From positions 62,001 to 126,000 of the forward strand of contig NZ_LMNU01000002.1 of assembly GCF_001423085.1 (NCBI RefSeq): a stretch of DNA of 64,000 nucleotides, given 5' to 3'. A program made the position numbers and the translations under genes. The notes beneath the pieces were generated by a model that searched no databases, was not told the DNA's origin, and saw nothing but the letters and a program-made list of their open reading frames with translations. Shown piece by piece: positions 44,283 through 53,728 of this stretch (position 1 is the first letter of the stretch; every line of letters starts with the position of its first letter). The stretch is from Methylobacterium sp. Leaf125. Lineage in GTDB: Bacteria; Pseudomonadota; Alphaproteobacteria; Rhizobiales; Beijerinckiaceae.

Positions 44283-44717
44283 TCAGCGCGCGGCTGCCGG
44301 CGCCTCCGCCTCCTTGCGCTTCAGGATGGCCTGCATCTGCGCGATCTCGGTGTCCTGCGCCTTGACGATGCGCTCGGCGAGCGCGCGGACCTCCGGGTCC
44401 TTCGAGTATTGCAGGGCGACCCGGGCCATGGCGATGGCGCCGGCGTGATGCGGGATCATGCCGGCGGCGAAGTCGCGGTCGACGTCGCCGGAATAGCGGA
44501 TCTCCATGTCGCCGTGCATGCGCATGGCGGCGTCCTGGAACGCCTTGGTGGAGGGGGAGGCGGCCCCGGCCTTGGCCGGCGGCGTGTGCGTGTGGCCCGG
44601 CGTGCCGTGGCCGTGATCGTGCCCGTCGCCGGCGTGATGGGGGTCCTCCGCTGCCGGGGCGGCGCCCGCCAGCGCGAGGAACGCGAGGGCGGCGAGCAGG
44701 TGGGGCGCGGTTCTCAT
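44283..44717 (-). CDS. DUF305 family copper/metal-binding periplasmic protein
   Basis: 144 residues with a signal peptide ([17 protein letters not shown]), a His-rich segment [18 protein letters not shown] and the DUF305 motif [34 protein letters not shown]. Family members include CopM-like metallochaperones. It is the last gene of the RND efflux island, 55 bases after the pump gene, so a role in scavenging or passing metal ions in the periplasm is inferred. The ATG at 44717 gives the signal peptide. Confidence 0.88.
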   Translation of the reverse strand: MRTAPHLLAALAFLALAGAAPAAEDPHHAGDGHDHGHGTPGHTHTPPAKAGAASPSTKAFQDAAMRMHGDMEIRYSGDVDRDFAAGMIPHHAGAIAMARVALQYSKDPEVRALAERIVKAQDTEIAQMQAILKRKEAEAPAAAR

Positions 44718-44772
44718 GGGGGGTCTCCGTTCGCGGAAGGTCAGGACGGGGCAGGATCCCAACAGGACAGGT

Positions 44773-47700
44773 TCAGAACAGGGCCGGAGCGGGTGCCCCG
44801 GCGGCCTGGTCCGGCGCGGGGGCGCCCGCGGCCGGCGTAGGGGCAGCGCCCTGCGCCGCCTGCAGGCGGGCGAAGGCGCCCCGGCCGAAGCGCAGGACGA
44901 GGACGGGGGTGAGCACCGCGTCGAGGAGGGTGGCGCTGAACAGGCCGCCGAAGATCGTCACCGCGACGGGGTGGAGGATCTCCTTGCCGGGCGCCGTGCC
45001 GTCGACGAGGAGCGGCACCAGGGCGATGCCGGCCGCGAGCGCCGTCATCAGCACCGGCACCAGCCGCTCGTTGCTGGCCCGCAGCACCAGGGCCGGTCCG
45101 AAGGGCAGACCCTCGGTCAGCCCGAGGTTGAGGATGTGGCTGATCTTCAGGATGCCGTTGCGGGCCACGATGCCGGTGAGCGTCACGAAGCCGATCATCG
45201 AGGCGACCGAGAGGGGAAGCCCGGCGACGAAGAGCGCCGCGACGCTGCCGATGAGGGCCAGCGGCACGTTGCCCATGACGATGAGGGCCAGCACGCCGGA
45301 GCGGTAGCGGCTCGCCAGCAGGGCGAAGACCAGGGCGAGGGAGACGAGGCTGAGGAGCCCGATGGTGCGGGTCGCCTCCCCCTGCGCCTGGAACGCGCCC
45401 TCCAGGCTCGCGGTGATGCCCTGGGGCAGGGGGGTCCGCGCCAGGGTCCCGGCGATGGCGGCGGCCACCGCCGAGCCGTCGGCGCCGGGCCGGGTGTTGG
45501 CCTGGACGACGAGGCGCCGCCGTCCGTTCTCGCGCAGGATCTGGTTGGGCCCGTCGCGCTCGGTGATGTCGGCCAGCGCGTGGGCCGGGACCCAGCCGGT
45601 GGGCGTCTCGATGAGGAGGTCGCGGAGCGCCGCCACCGAGCGGCCGGATTCGGGCAGGCGCAGGGTGACGTCGTAGCGGCGCAGGCCGTCCACCAGGGTC
45701 GAGACCACCCGGCCGTTGGCCAGGCGGCTCACCGCCTCGACCACGGCACCGGGGGCGATGCCGTAGAGGGCGGCGCGTCCGGAATCGACCCGGACCTCGA
45801 GCTGCGGGATCCGGACCTGCTTCTCGACGGACAGGTCGGCGATGCCGGGAATCGTCTCGAACGCGGCCGTGAGGGCTTCGGCCGTGCGGCGCAGGCCGTC
45901 GAGGTCCTCGCCGAACAGCTTGAGGGCGATCTCGGCCCGGACGCCCGAGAGCATGTGGTCGAGGCGGTGCGAGATGGGCTGGCCGACATTGAGCGAGACC
46001 GGCAGCACGCCGAGGCGCGCCCGCAGATCCGCCACGACGGTCTCGCGTGGCCGCCCGCCCGGCTTCATCGCGATCTCCAGGTCCGAGGAGTGCACGCCCT
46101 CGGCATGCTCGTCGAGCTCGGCGCGGCCGGTGCGGCGCCCGACCTGGGCCACCTCCGGGATGTCCAGCACCAGCCCCTCGGCGATGGCGCCGATCCGGCT
46201 CGATTCGGTGAGGGAGAGGCCGGGCATGAAGGCGAGGTTGACGGTGAACGAGCCCTCGTTGAAGGCCGGCAGGAAGGCCCGCGGCAGCGTGGTGGCGGCA
46301 TAGGCCGCGGCACCGACGCCCAGGATGGCGGCCGCCATCGCGGCGCGCTGGTGGCCGAAGGCAAGCGCGACGAGGCGGCTGTTGCCGGCCTTGAGCCAAC
46401 GGATCAGCCGGCCCTCCGGCGCCTCCAGGGTCTTCAGGCCGGGGAGCAGCCAGGAGGCGAGGGCGGGGGTCAGGGTGAGCGAGACGAGAAGGCTCGACAG
46501 GATCGCGATGATGTAGGCCTGCCCCAGGGGCGCGAAGAGCCGGCCCTCGATGCCCGACAGGGCGAAGAGCGGCACGAAGACCAGGCAGATGATCACCGTG
46601 GCGTAGACGATGCCGGAGCGGACCTCGTTGGAGGCCGCCACGATCACCGCGAAGGCCGAGCGGGGCGTCCCCCCATTCAGGTTCTCTTGCCGGTTCTCGC
46701 GCAGGCGCCGCAGGATGTTCTCGACATCCACCACCGCGTCGTCGACGAGCTCGCCGATGGCGATGGCGAGGCCGCCCAGGGTCATCGTGTTGATGGACAG
46801 CCCCAGGGCGGAGAAGATCGCCGCCGTGGCCAGGATCGAGACCGGGATCGCCGTGAGCGAGATCAGGGTGGTGCGCGCGTTCATCAGGAAGGCGAACAGC
46901 ACCACCGCCACCACGGCGACGGCCTCGAGCAGCACCTGCGCCACGTTGTGCAGGGAGGTCTCGATGAAATCCGCCTGCCGGAACAGCACCTTGTCGGCCT
47001 TGATGCCGGGCGGCAGGCTGGGGCCGAGCTGGGCCAGCGCCTCTTCCACGGTCTTCGTCAGCCGCACCGTATCGACGCCCGGCTGCTTCTCCACGGAGAC
47101 GATGACGGCGGGCTTGCCCATGTAGCCGCCATCGCCGCGCCGGGGCCGGGGCGCGAAATCCACCTCCGCCACCTGCCGCAGGTAGACCGGCCCGCTCGGG
47201 GTGCCCAGCACGAGGTTGCGCAGGTCGTTGAGGTCGATGGTCCGGCCGATGGCGCGGATCAGCACCTCGCGGGCCCCCGCATCGGTGAAGCCGCCGCCCG
47301 CATTGGTGCCGAAGCCCTCCAGGGCCTGGGTCAGGCTGGCATGGGTGACGCCGAGCGCCCGCATGGCGGCGGGGTTCGGCGCCACCCGGAACTGGCGCAC
47401 CGCGCCGCCGATCGGGATGACCTGCGCCACCCCGGGGATCGCCAGCAGGCGCGGCCGGATGGTGAAGTCGGCAGTCTCGCGCAGGCTCATCGGACTCGCG
47501 GTCTCGGAGGTCACCGCCACCAGCAGGATGCCGCCCATGATCGACGAGACCGGCCCCATCTGGGGCATCACGCCGGCGGGGAGTTCCGAGCGGGCCAGCG
47601 CCAGGCGCTCGGCCACGAACTGGCGGGCGCGGAAGAGGTCGGCATCCCAGGCGAATTCCACGGTGACGATGGACAGGCCGATGCCCGAGACCGAGCGCAC

Positions 47701-47943
47701 CCGGGTGACCCCGGGCAGGCCGTTCATCCGGGTCTCGATCGGGTAGCTGACGCGCTGCTCGACCTCCGGGGGGGCGAGCCCCTCGGCCTCCGTCATCACC
47801 GTGACGGTGGGGCGGTTGAGGTCCGGCAGCACGTCCACGGGCAGGCGCGTGAGGGCGAGGAGCCCGGTCAGCACCAGGGCGGCGGCCAGCGCCACCACGA
47901 GCAGGCGGTTGCGCAGGGACTGCGCGACGATGGTCTCGAACAT
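44773..47943 (-). CDS. Heavy-metal efflux RND pump, CusA/CzcA family
   Basis: 1056 residues, normal RND length. It starts [40 protein letters not shown]. The helix 4 proton-relay motif is [21 protein letters not shown]. Two large periplasmic loops and a second set of helices ([21 protein letters not shown]) follow. It drives export of metal cations by proton antiport. The metal cannot be read safely; CzcA-like proteins take Zn, Co, Cd or Ni and CusA-like ones Cu or Ag. It follows the adaptor gene by 11 bases. No outer-membrane factor gene is present. Confidence 0.92.
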   Translation of the reverse strand: MFETIVAQSLRNRLLVVALAAALVLTGLLALTRLPVDVLPDLNRPTVTVMTEAEGLAPPEVEQRVSYPIETRMNGLPGVTRVRSVSGIGLSIVTVEFAWDADLFRARQFVAERLALARSELPAGVMPQMGPVSSIMGGILLVAVTSETASPMSLRETADFTIRPRLLAIPGVAQVIPIGGAVRQFRVAPNPAAMRALGVTHASLTQALEGFGTNAGGGFTDAGAREVLIRAIGRTIDLNDLRNLVLGTPSGPVYLRQVAEVDFAPRPRRGDGGYMGKPAVIVSVEKQPGVDTVRLTKTVEEALAQLGPSLPPGIKADKVLFRQADFIETSLHNVAQVLLEAVAVVAVVLFAFLMNARTTLISLTAIPVSILATAAIFSALGLSINTMTLGGLAIAIGELVDDAVVDVENILRRLRENRQENLNGGTPRSAFAVIVAASNEVRSGIVYATVIICLVFVPLFALSGIEGRLFAPLGQAYIIAILSSLLVSLTLTPALASWLLPGLKTLEAPEGRLIRWLKAGNSRLVALAFGHQRAAMAAAILGVGAAAYAATTLPRAFLPAFNEGSFTVNLAFMPGLSLTESSRIGAIAEGLVLDIPEVAQVGRRTGRAELDEHAEGVHSSDLEIAMKPGGRPRETVVADLRARLGVLPVSLNVGQPISHRLDHMLSGVRAEIALKLFGEDLDGLRRTAEALTAAFETIPGIADLSVEKQVRIPQLEVRVDSGRAALYGIAPGAVVEAVSRLANGRVVSTLVDGLRRYDVTLRLPESGRSVAALRDLLIETPTGWVPAHALADITERDGPNQILRENGRRRLVVQANTRPGADGSAVAAAIAGTLARTPLPQGITASLEGAFQAQGEATRTIGLLSLVSLALVFALLASRYRSGVLALIVMGNVPLALIGSVAALFVAGLPLSVASMIGFVTLTGIVARNGILKISHILNLGLTEGLPFGPALVLRASNERLVPVLMTALAAGIALVPLLVDGTAPGKEILHPVAVTIFGGLFSATLLDAVLTPVLVLRFGRGAFARLQAAQGAAPTPAAGAPAPDQAAGAPAPALF

Positions 47944-47954
47944 CGGGCGGCCCT

Positions 47955-49682
47955 TCAGCGGATCTGGTCGAGGAGTTCGGCGCCCTGGACGACGACGCGG
48001 CGCCCGGCCGCGATCCCGTCCTCCACCAGCATCCGGTCGGCATCCAGCGGCGCCACCCGCACCGGGCGGCCCATGAAGCGCTCGGCGCTGACATGCTCGT
48101 AGACGAGGCTGCCGCCCTCCGCCCGCACCACGCCGGAGCGCGCCACCGGCAGGCCGGGGCGGGCCTGGCCGACGGGCGCCAGCACGGTGACGAACTGGCC
48201 GAGGCGCAGGCCCTGCCCGTCGCCCGCGATGGCGAACTGGACCGGCACCGCCTGGTTTCGGTCGGCGAGGCCCGTGCCGCGATAGGCGAGCTGCAGGGTG
48301 CCGCCGTCGCCCAGCCGCGCGGTGGCCCGGCTTCCCTCGGCCAGCGCCTCGAAGCTCAGGGCCTCGACCCAGAGCTTGGCGGGATCGACGATGCGGTAGA
48401 CCACCGTGCCGGGGGCCGCCATGGCGCCCGCCACCGCGTTCGCCTCGGCGATGACCCCGTCGACGGGGGCGACGAGGGATTCGGGCGCGCGCCGGATGGC
48501 GTCGAGGGCGGCGCGGCGGTCCCGCAGGCCGCCGAGTTCCGAGCGGGCATCGTCGAGCTGGGTCTGCGCCACCGCGCCGGTGGTGGAGAGCCGCTCGAAG
48601 CGCCCGACACGGCGCTCCAGGATGGCGATCTGCTGGTCGAGCTCGCCCTGGCGCTGGCGCATGTCGGAGACGTCCACCGCCTGGACCGGCGGGGTCACGG
48701 TGGCGAGCACCTCGCCGCGCGCCACCCGGGTGCCGAGGCGGGGAAAGCCGCGCTCCGGCGGCGCCAGCCGGCCGCCCACGGAGGATTGCACCACCCCGCT
48801 GGCATTCGGGTCGGGAATGATCCGGCCCGGCAGCTCGACGCTGCGGGTGACGGACGCCTCGGCCGTCAGGCCGGTGCGCAGGACCAGCAGGCGCTGAAGC
48901 GACTTCGGCACGAAGACCGAGCCGTCGGGCAGGCGCCGCGCCCGCTCCATCAGGGTGCCGCCGGTGAGCGCCGCTGGGGTGACGGGCGGTGCCTTGGCCT
49001 CGTGCGCGTGGCCCTCGTGCGCCTGTGCCGCGCCGCCGAGGAGCAGGGCCAGCACCAGGGTCGCCCCGACCGCCAGGAGGCCGACGAGGGCGGAGCCCGC
49101 GCGCCGCCGGCGCGCCAGGGCGAACACCCCGAGCCCCAACAGGAAGCCGCCGGCCGCCAGGGCCGCGGGGTTCTGCCGGGCGAGGCGATCGGCCAGCCCC
49201 GTGGCGGTGGCCGCGGCGGCGCCCGGGGCCGACGGCGCGGCGGCCGGAGCGTCCGCCGGGGCGGGCAGGTGGAGGTCCAGGTCGAGTAGATCGGTGCGGC
49301 CCTCGGCGGAGACGCCGACGACGAAGTCGTGGTCGTCCCCGGTCGCGAGCCAGGGCGCCGCGAGGCGGTAGGTGCCGGGCGCGGTCTCGGCGGCCTTGCG
49401 CCGGCCCTCGGGCGTCATCACGGCGACGCTCGCCGCCGGGACGGGCGCGTTGGTGGCGACGGCATCGAGGTAGAGCACCAGATCGGTGCCCTGCACCACG
49501 GCGACGAGCTCGAAGCGCTCGGAGACGGCCTCCGCCCGCGGGGCGGTGGCGGCCGGAGCCGGTGGCGCTCCCGTGCCATCATCGTGGCCCTCATGGGCGA
49601 GGGCGGGCCCGGACAGGGCGGGGAGCGCGAGGGTGACGAGGACGGCGAGCGCGCGCAGGGCGGCCGCGGGGCAACGGAGCAT
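47955..49682 (-). CDS. RND periplasmic adaptor with extra N-terminal domain and membrane helices
   Basis: 575 residues, longer than typical CusB/CzcB. A signal peptide precedes HEGHDDGTG, then a beta-rich domain ([37 protein letters not shown]), then two hydrophobic helices ([17 protein letters not shown] and [20 protein letters not shown]), a second AHEGHAHE, and then the usual adaptor: [14 protein letters not shown], a coiled hairpin ([25 protein letters not shown]), lipoyl and beta-barrel parts. The ATG at 49682 starts the signal peptide. It connects the pump to an outer-membrane channel. Confidence 0.85.
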   Translation of the reverse strand: MLRCPAAALRALAVLVTLALPALSGPALAHEGHDDGTGAPPAPAATAPRAEAVSERFELVAVVQGTDLVLYLDAVATNAPVPAASVAVMTPEGRRKAAETAPGTYRLAAPWLATGDDHDFVVGVSAEGRTDLLDLDLHLPAPADAPAAAPSAPGAAAATATGLADRLARQNPAALAAGGFLLGLGVFALARRRRAGSALVGLLAVGATLVLALLLGGAAQAHEGHAHEAKAPPVTPAALTGGTLMERARRLPDGSVFVPKSLQRLLVLRTGLTAEASVTRSVELPGRIIPDPNASGVVQSSVGGRLAPPERGFPRLGTRVARGEVLATVTPPVQAVDVSDMRQRQGELDQQIAILERRVGRFERLSTTGAVAQTQLDDARSELGGLRDRRAALDAIRRAPESLVAPVDGVIAEANAVAGAMAAPGTVVYRIVDPAKLWVEALSFEALAEGSRATARLGDGGTLQLAYRGTGLADRNQAVPVQFAIAGDGQGLRLGQFVTVLAPVGQARPGLPVARSGVVRAEGGSLVYEHVSAERFMGRPVRVAPLDADRMLVEDGIAAGRRVVVQGAELLDQIR

Positions 49683-49772
49683 GGACCGGGATTCTTTCGC
49701 CGAGGAGCACGGAACGGCGTCCCGGCCTCGCGCCTCCATCGGGAAGCGCGAAAGCCGGGACGCAGGGCAGCG

Positions 49773-50252
49773 TCAGGCGTTGAATCTGGGCGGTTCGGGG
49801 AGGGCTTCCGGAACGACGTCCGTCCGGGCCGGGAGGGCGCGCGCCAGGGCGCGGTCGCCGGACCGGCGCGGGCCGGCGGCGTCGTCGCTGTCCGGGGCGA
49901 GCCCGGCCCCGGTACAGCAGGCGTTCGGGCTGCGGCAGCCGGCATTGCAGCAGGTGCCGTCGCAGGCGCCGGTGCTCAGCGCCTGGGTCGGGGCGGCCGT
50001 CAGCACCACGATGGTGCGGATCGCGACCCGCGGCAGCAGGATCCGGTCTTCGCCGCCGAGCCGGGCTTCGCTGCCGGGCCGGGCCTCGGCCGAAACGGCG
50101 GGGGAGGGGGCGGTCGCCGCGACGCCCGCGGCGTGCGGATGGCCCGCATGGGCCGCGGCGCCGGACGGCATGAGGCCGACCGTGATCAGGACGATCACCG
50201 CCGCGAGCCAGAGTGCCATGTGCCGGACGCAAGTCATGTCGACGACGTGCAT
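49773..50252 (-). CDS. Hypothetical secreted Cys/His-rich protein of the metal efflux island
   Basis: 159 residues with an N-terminal signal (ALWLAAVIVLITVGLMPSGAAA), a HAGHPHAAG segment and a dense cysteine cluster CDGTCCNAGCRSPNACC near residue 100. The tail is low complexity. It leads the island in the direction of transcription, 90 bases before the adaptor gene. Cys and His content suggests metal binding or sensing. No family is recognised. In-frame ATGs at 50237 and 50219 are alternative starts; none has a good ribosome site. Confidence 0.55.
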   Translation of the reverse strand: MHVVDMTCVRHMALWLAAVIVLITVGLMPSGAAAHAGHPHAAGVAATAPSPAVSAEARPGSEARLGGEDRILLPRVAIRTIVVLTAAPTQALSTGACDGTCCNAGCRSPNACCTGAGLAPDSDDAAGPRRSGDRALARALPARTDVVPEALPEPPRFNA

Positions 50253-50438
50253 AGCACACCGCGCAGGGCGCCGACAGACCGGTTCGCGTGCCCGGCGTGC
50301 CCGGGCCTCCCCCGGCTCGGGCTAAGGGGCTGGGAACGCACGGGGTTTCTCGCGGCGCCGGTTCCCCTCCCCCGCCGCATGCTCTAAGCGGGCGACCCGG
50401 AGGCACCGCCTTGAGGCGGCAGCGGAGGACGGCGCGCG

Positions 50439-51200
50439 ATGAGAACTCTCCTGGTGATCGGGATCGGCACCGGCAATCCCGAGCACATGACGATCCAGGC
50501 GATCCGCGCCCTCAACACCGCCGACGTGGTCTTCGCCCTCGACAAGGGCCGCGCGAAGGCCGACCTGGTCGACCTGCGCCGGGAGATCTGCAACCGCTAC
50601 CTCACGGAGAAGCCCTACCGCTTCGTGGAGGCGCAGGATCCCGAGCGCGACCGCAATCCCGCCGATTACGGCGCCACCGTCGAGGCCTGGCACGCCGCGC
50701 GGGCGGCGCTCTACGCGGCGATGATCGCGCGCGAGCTCGGCCCGGAGGGCTGCGGCGCCATCCTGGTCTGGGGCGATCCCTCCCTCTACGACAGCACGCT
50801 GCGAATCATCGACCGCATCCGGGCCCGCGGAACCCTGGACCTCGCCGTCCGGGTGATCCCGGGCATCACCAGCGTCCAGGCGCTCGCGGCCGGCCACCGC
50901 ATCCCCCTCAACCGCATCGGCGGGCCGATCACCATCACTACCGGCCGGCAGATCGCCGGCGGCCTGCCCGCGGGCAGCGACGCCACCGTGGTGATGCTCG
51001 ACGGCCGGCCCCGCTTCGACCATCTCGACCCGGACCTGACCATCTACTGGGGCGCCTTCCTGGGGACCGCCGACGAGATCCTGGTCTCGGGCCGCCTCGG
51101 CGACGTCGCCGCGGAGATCGGCGCCGTCCGCGAGGCCGCCCGCGCCCGGCACGGCTGGATCATGGACACCTACCTCCTGCGCCCGCCCGAACAGGCCTGA
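50439..51200 (+). CDS. cobF: Precorrin-6A synthase (deacetylating)
   Basis: 253 residues of the tetrapyrrole methylase fold: LLVIGIGTGNPEHMTIQAIRALNTADVVFALDKG at the start, ILVWGDPSLYDSTLRIIDRI, VIPGITSVQALAAGHRIPLN and DATVVMLDG. CobF methylates C1 of precorrin-5 and releases acetate in the aerobic cobalamin pathway. GGAGG lies ten bases before the ATG. A small hairpin CCGCC-TTGA-GGCGG (50406-50419) precedes it. No other cob genes are in the window. Confidence 0.92.
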   Translation: MRTLLVIGIGTGNPEHMTIQAIRALNTADVVFALDKGRAKADLVDLRREICNRYLTEKPYRFVEAQDPERDRNPADYGATVEAWHAARAALYAAMIARELGPEGCGAILVWGDPSLYDSTLRIIDRIRARGTLDLAVRVIPGITSVQALAAGHRIPLNRIGGPITITTGRQIAGGLPAGSDATVVMLDGRPRFDHLDPDLTIYWGAFLGTADEILVSGRLGDVAAEIGAVREAARARHGWIMDTYLLRPPEQA

Positions 51201-51358
51201 GGCCGCCTGCGGCATCGTCGACCGGCGGCGGGAAGGATCGTCCGGGCTCCGGCCCGGCCGACAGGGGATCCTCCCCCGTTGCGGGCCGGACACATCAACA
51301 CAAATCCCTTTTCTCCAAGTCTGCCGCGGCGCGTGACTGTCCCGGGACTGGCAGGGTG

Positions 51359-51387
51359 TTTGCGTGAGACTGTGCAGGGCCAATAAT
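51359..51387 (+). promoter_or_regulatory. Possible promoter of the ClpP-fold secreted protein gene
   Basis: TTTGCG at 51359-51364, 17 bases, AATAAT at 51382-51387. This is one of the few AT-rich -10-like hexamers nearby, and the chosen ATG lies 56 bases downstream. A GTCCCGGGAC palindrome is at 51339-51348. Confidence 0.35.
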
Positions 51388-51443
51388 CGGCCGATCCTGC
51401 CACGACGATGACGGTCGCGGATCGGGATCGGGAGGGCTTGCGG

Positions 51444-52721
51444 ATGGCAGCGCACGGGGTTCGGGCGGACAGGTTCGGCGGGCGGGGGCCCGCCCGGCAA
51501 GGCCCCGCACGGCAAGGGCGGGCGCGGCTGCTCTCTGCGCGGCTTGTCGCCGGTGCCACCTGCGCCGTCCTGGCGGCCGCCGGGGCGCTTCCCACCCTCG
51601 GCTCGGCCTACACCGCCCTGTCCCTGCGCCTGGAGGAGCGCTTCCACACGCAGGTGCCCGGGCCCCCGGCGCGCATCGCCCTGGGGCCGCAGGGGCGCGA
51701 CATCCGGTTCGCCGGGGAGATCGGGGCGGGGACGGCCGCGCGCCTCGGCGCCCTGCTCGCCGCCCATCCGGAGGTGACCCGGATCCATCTCACCAGCGAG
51801 GGCGGCCTCGTGGAGGAGGCGACGGCGATCGGCGACCTCATCGCCGCCCGGGGCCTCGCCACCTTCGTGCCGGACTACTGCGTCTCCGCCTGCACCCTGG
51901 CCTTCGTGCGCGGCACCGGGCGCGCCCTCGTGACGAACGGCCGGCTCGGCTTCCATGCCCCCTACGATCCGGGCCTGTTCGGACAGGTGGTGCAGGCCGA
52001 CGCCTCGGCCGAGCGGGCGGCCTACGTGGCCGCCGGCGTCGACCCCGCCTTCGTCGCCGAGGCCCTCGCCGTGGCCTCCGACAGCCTGTGGATCCCCGAG
52101 CCCGCCCGCCTGATCCAGGCGCGGGTCGCCACCGAGCTGGTCGACACCGACCGCTTCCCCGATTCCACCCTCGACGACGATCCGAGTTCCGCCGGTGCCC
52201 GGGCGGCGATCCTGCGCGCCCTGCCGCTTCTCGGAGCCCTCGCGGGGCGGGGGGACGTGCTCGACGCGCTCGCGGCCGCCTATCTCGACGGCTACCGGGC
52301 CGGCCTGCCCGAGGGCGCGGCCCTCGACCGCCTGCGGGCCGGGGCCGAGCGCGCCATCGCCCGCATCCTGCGCGACGCCGACGACGCCTCCTGGGTCGCG
52401 ACCGGCCGCGTCCTCCTGCGGGCGATGCGGGGCGCCGATCCGCAGGCCTGCCTCACCATCGGCGGGGAGGGCAACCTCCTGGCGGCGCAGGACGTCCTGG
52501 CCGACGACGCGGCGGCGACCGTGCTGGCCCGGGCGGCCGGGCAGGGGGCTCGCGCAGGGATGGCCGCGCCCGCGCCATCGGTCCGCCTCGCCCGGGACTG
52601 CGCCGGCTTGATCGCGGCCTACGCCGATGCCCTGGCGCGGCCCGGGGCCGGGCCGGTCCTGCGGGGGCTCGCGAACCGCCGGGTCCCGCCGACGCGGGAG
52701 GCCACGGCGCTGCCCCGCTGA
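51444..52721 (+). CDS. Secreted/anchored protein with ClpP-like (COG3904-type) Ser-His domain
   Basis: 425 residues from the ATG at 51444, which has GGAGGG eight bases upstream. After an Arg/Gly-rich start and one hydrophobic helix (LVAGATCAVLAAAGALPTLG) comes IHLTSEGGLVEEATAIGDLIAARGLATFVPDYCVSACTLAFVRG with LGFHAP after it. The Ser of CVSAC and the His of GFHAP sit where ClpP has its catalytic Ser and His. The C-terminal 200 residues are helical and of unknown type. It is likely a periplasmic or membrane-anchored peptidase of unknown target. Confidence 0.7.
   Translation: MAAHGVRADRFGGRGPARQGPARQGRARLLSARLVAGATCAVLAAAGALPTLGSAYTALSLRLEERFHTQVPGPPARIALGPQGRDIRFAGEIGAGTAARLGALLAAHPEVTRIHLTSEGGLVEEATAIGDLIAARGLATFVPDYCVSACTLAFVRGTGRALVTNGRLGFHAPYDPGLFGQVVQADASAERAAYVAAGVDPAFVAEALAVASDSLWIPEPARLIQARVATELVDTDRFPDSTLDDDPSSAGARAAILRALPLLGALAGRGDVLDALAAAYLDGYRAGLPEGAALDRLRAGAERAIARILRDADDASWVATGRVLLRAMRGADPQACLTIGGEGNLLAAQDVLADDAAATVLARAAGQGARAGMAAPAPSVRLARDCAGLIAAYADALARPGAGPVLRGLANRRVPPTREATALPR
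51485..51518. repeat. Short 15 bp in-frame duplication
   Basis: Encodes GPARQ twice and then GRAR in the N-terminal Arg-rich part of the ClpP-like protein. Confidence 0.55.
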
Positions 52722-52722
52722 T

Positions 52723-52794
52723 CGGGCTCTTCGTGTTTTCCGGGCTCTTCGTGTTCTCCGGACCCCTCGTGTTTTCCGGATCCTTCGCTTCTTT
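52723..52794. repeat. 18 bp tandem repeat between the ClpP-like and PAS genes
   Basis: Four units (52723, 52741, 52759, 52777) of CGGGCTCTTCGTGTTTTC type, starting one base after the stop of the ClpP-like gene and filling the 88-base convergent gap. Confidence 0.9.
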
Positions 52795-52809
52795 CTCGGA
52801 CCCTTGGCG

Positions 52810-53382
52810 TCAGTGCCGCTGGCCGTCCGGGCTGTCCCGGAGGTGGCGGGCGAGTTCATGGCCGATCTCCACCATCAGGCGATCGAGGAGCCGCGACAGG
52901 CCGGGCCGGGCGAGAGCGTCGGCCAGGCCCCGCAGGGCGATGGCGTGTTCGGCCATCCGGTTCACCGCATGCTGGTCCCGGGGCCCGTCCGCGCGGTCCT
53001 CGCTGAGGTCGAGGACGAGGCCGCGCGCCCGCGCCGGGTTCCCCGCGGCGTCGGGCTCGATGCGCCCGCGCAGGTCCAGCCGGCGCGGCCCGCGGGTGCG
53101 GAAGGCGACCGCGAAGGCGCCGCCCCGGGCGATCGCCGCCTGGAGGGCATTGTCGACCCGCGCGCGGTCCTCGTCGTGGATGCGGGAGAGGAAGCGCGCC
53201 AGCGGCACGCCCCGAACGCCCGCATCCGGCGACCAGCCGAGGGCCCGGGCGACCGGTGCCGAGACCACGAGGCGGTCCGTCCAGATCTCGTGCACCCAGG
53301 CGCCGACCACGCCCGAGGCGGCGAGGGCCGCCGGCAGGCCGCCGGGGATATCAGCCTCCGTCTCCGGTGGCGGGGATCGCAT
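52810..53382 (-). CDS. PAS domain protein
   Basis: 190 residues. Residues about 20-130 look like a PAS fold: GVVGAWVHEIWTDRLVVSAPVARALGWSP, VPLARFLSRIHDEDRARVDNALQAAI and RGLVLDLSEDR, the pattern of PAS_3-type sensor domains. The C-terminal 60 residues are helical (LADALARPGLSRLLDRLMVEIGHELARHL), and no kinase or cyclase output domain follows. GGAGG stands six bases before the ATG at 53382. It may be a stand-alone sensor or partner protein. It is divergent from the parA pair. Confidence 0.68.
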   Translation of the reverse strand: MRSPPPETEADIPGGLPAALAASGVVGAWVHEIWTDRLVVSAPVARALGWSPDAGVRGVPLARFLSRIHDEDRARVDNALQAAIARGGAFAVAFRTRGPRRLDLRGRIEPDAAGNPARARGLVLDLSEDRADGPRDQHAVNRMAEHAIALRGLADALARPGLSRLLDRLMVEIGHELARHLRDSPDGQRH

Positions 53383-53728
53383 CATGGGCCTCCTCACCGG
53401 CAGGACCGAATCCACTGAAACGACCTGAGGTTGCCACGTCGGCCATACGCAGGGCTCGGCGTACGGCCACCGTAGAGCGGAAGCGCGGTGGCGAAAAGGG
53501 CCCGAGCGAAGTCATGGTGAAATTAGCAACCTGAGATTGCCTATCGAAAGTCCGTCCTCGCGCCGGGGCTTAACCGTTGGTTAACCATGATCGGCGACAT
53601 CCGGGATCGCAGCATCCTTGGGTCACAGGACGGAAGGCCCCCGCCCCGTCCACCGGCGATCCAGACTGCCGGATCCGTCCGCCCCCACCGTCACCCGAAC
53701 TCGTCGACGCTCGCGAAGGGATGCCAGG
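53383..53728. other. Divergent regulatory region between the PAS and parA genes
   Basis: It contains a near-perfect inverted repeat GGCCATACGC...GCGTACGGCC (53441-53468), the direct repeat ACCTGAGRTTGCC at 53423-53435 and 53529-53541, and a CtrA box at 53570-53584. No gene or RNA is recognised in it. Confidence 0.55.
53570..53584 (+). promoter_or_regulatory. CtrA-type binding site upstream of parA
   Basis: TTAA at 53570, seven bases (CCGTTGG), TTAA at 53581-53584, then CC. This is an exact match to the alphaproteobacterial CtrA consensus TTAA-N7-TTAA(C). It lies 145 bases upstream of the parA ATG. Confidence 0.6.

Noticed and set aside
44716..48102. A 1128-codon open frame on the plus strand
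   Set aside because: It is antisense to the RND pump, with no domains or ribosome site; the pump frame has all family motifs.
50284..50438. Cobalamin riboswitch upstream of cobF
   Set aside because: GGGAAC occurs, but no B12 box (GCCACTG) or other conserved core elements are present; only a small CCGCC-TTGA-GGCGG hairpin is seen.
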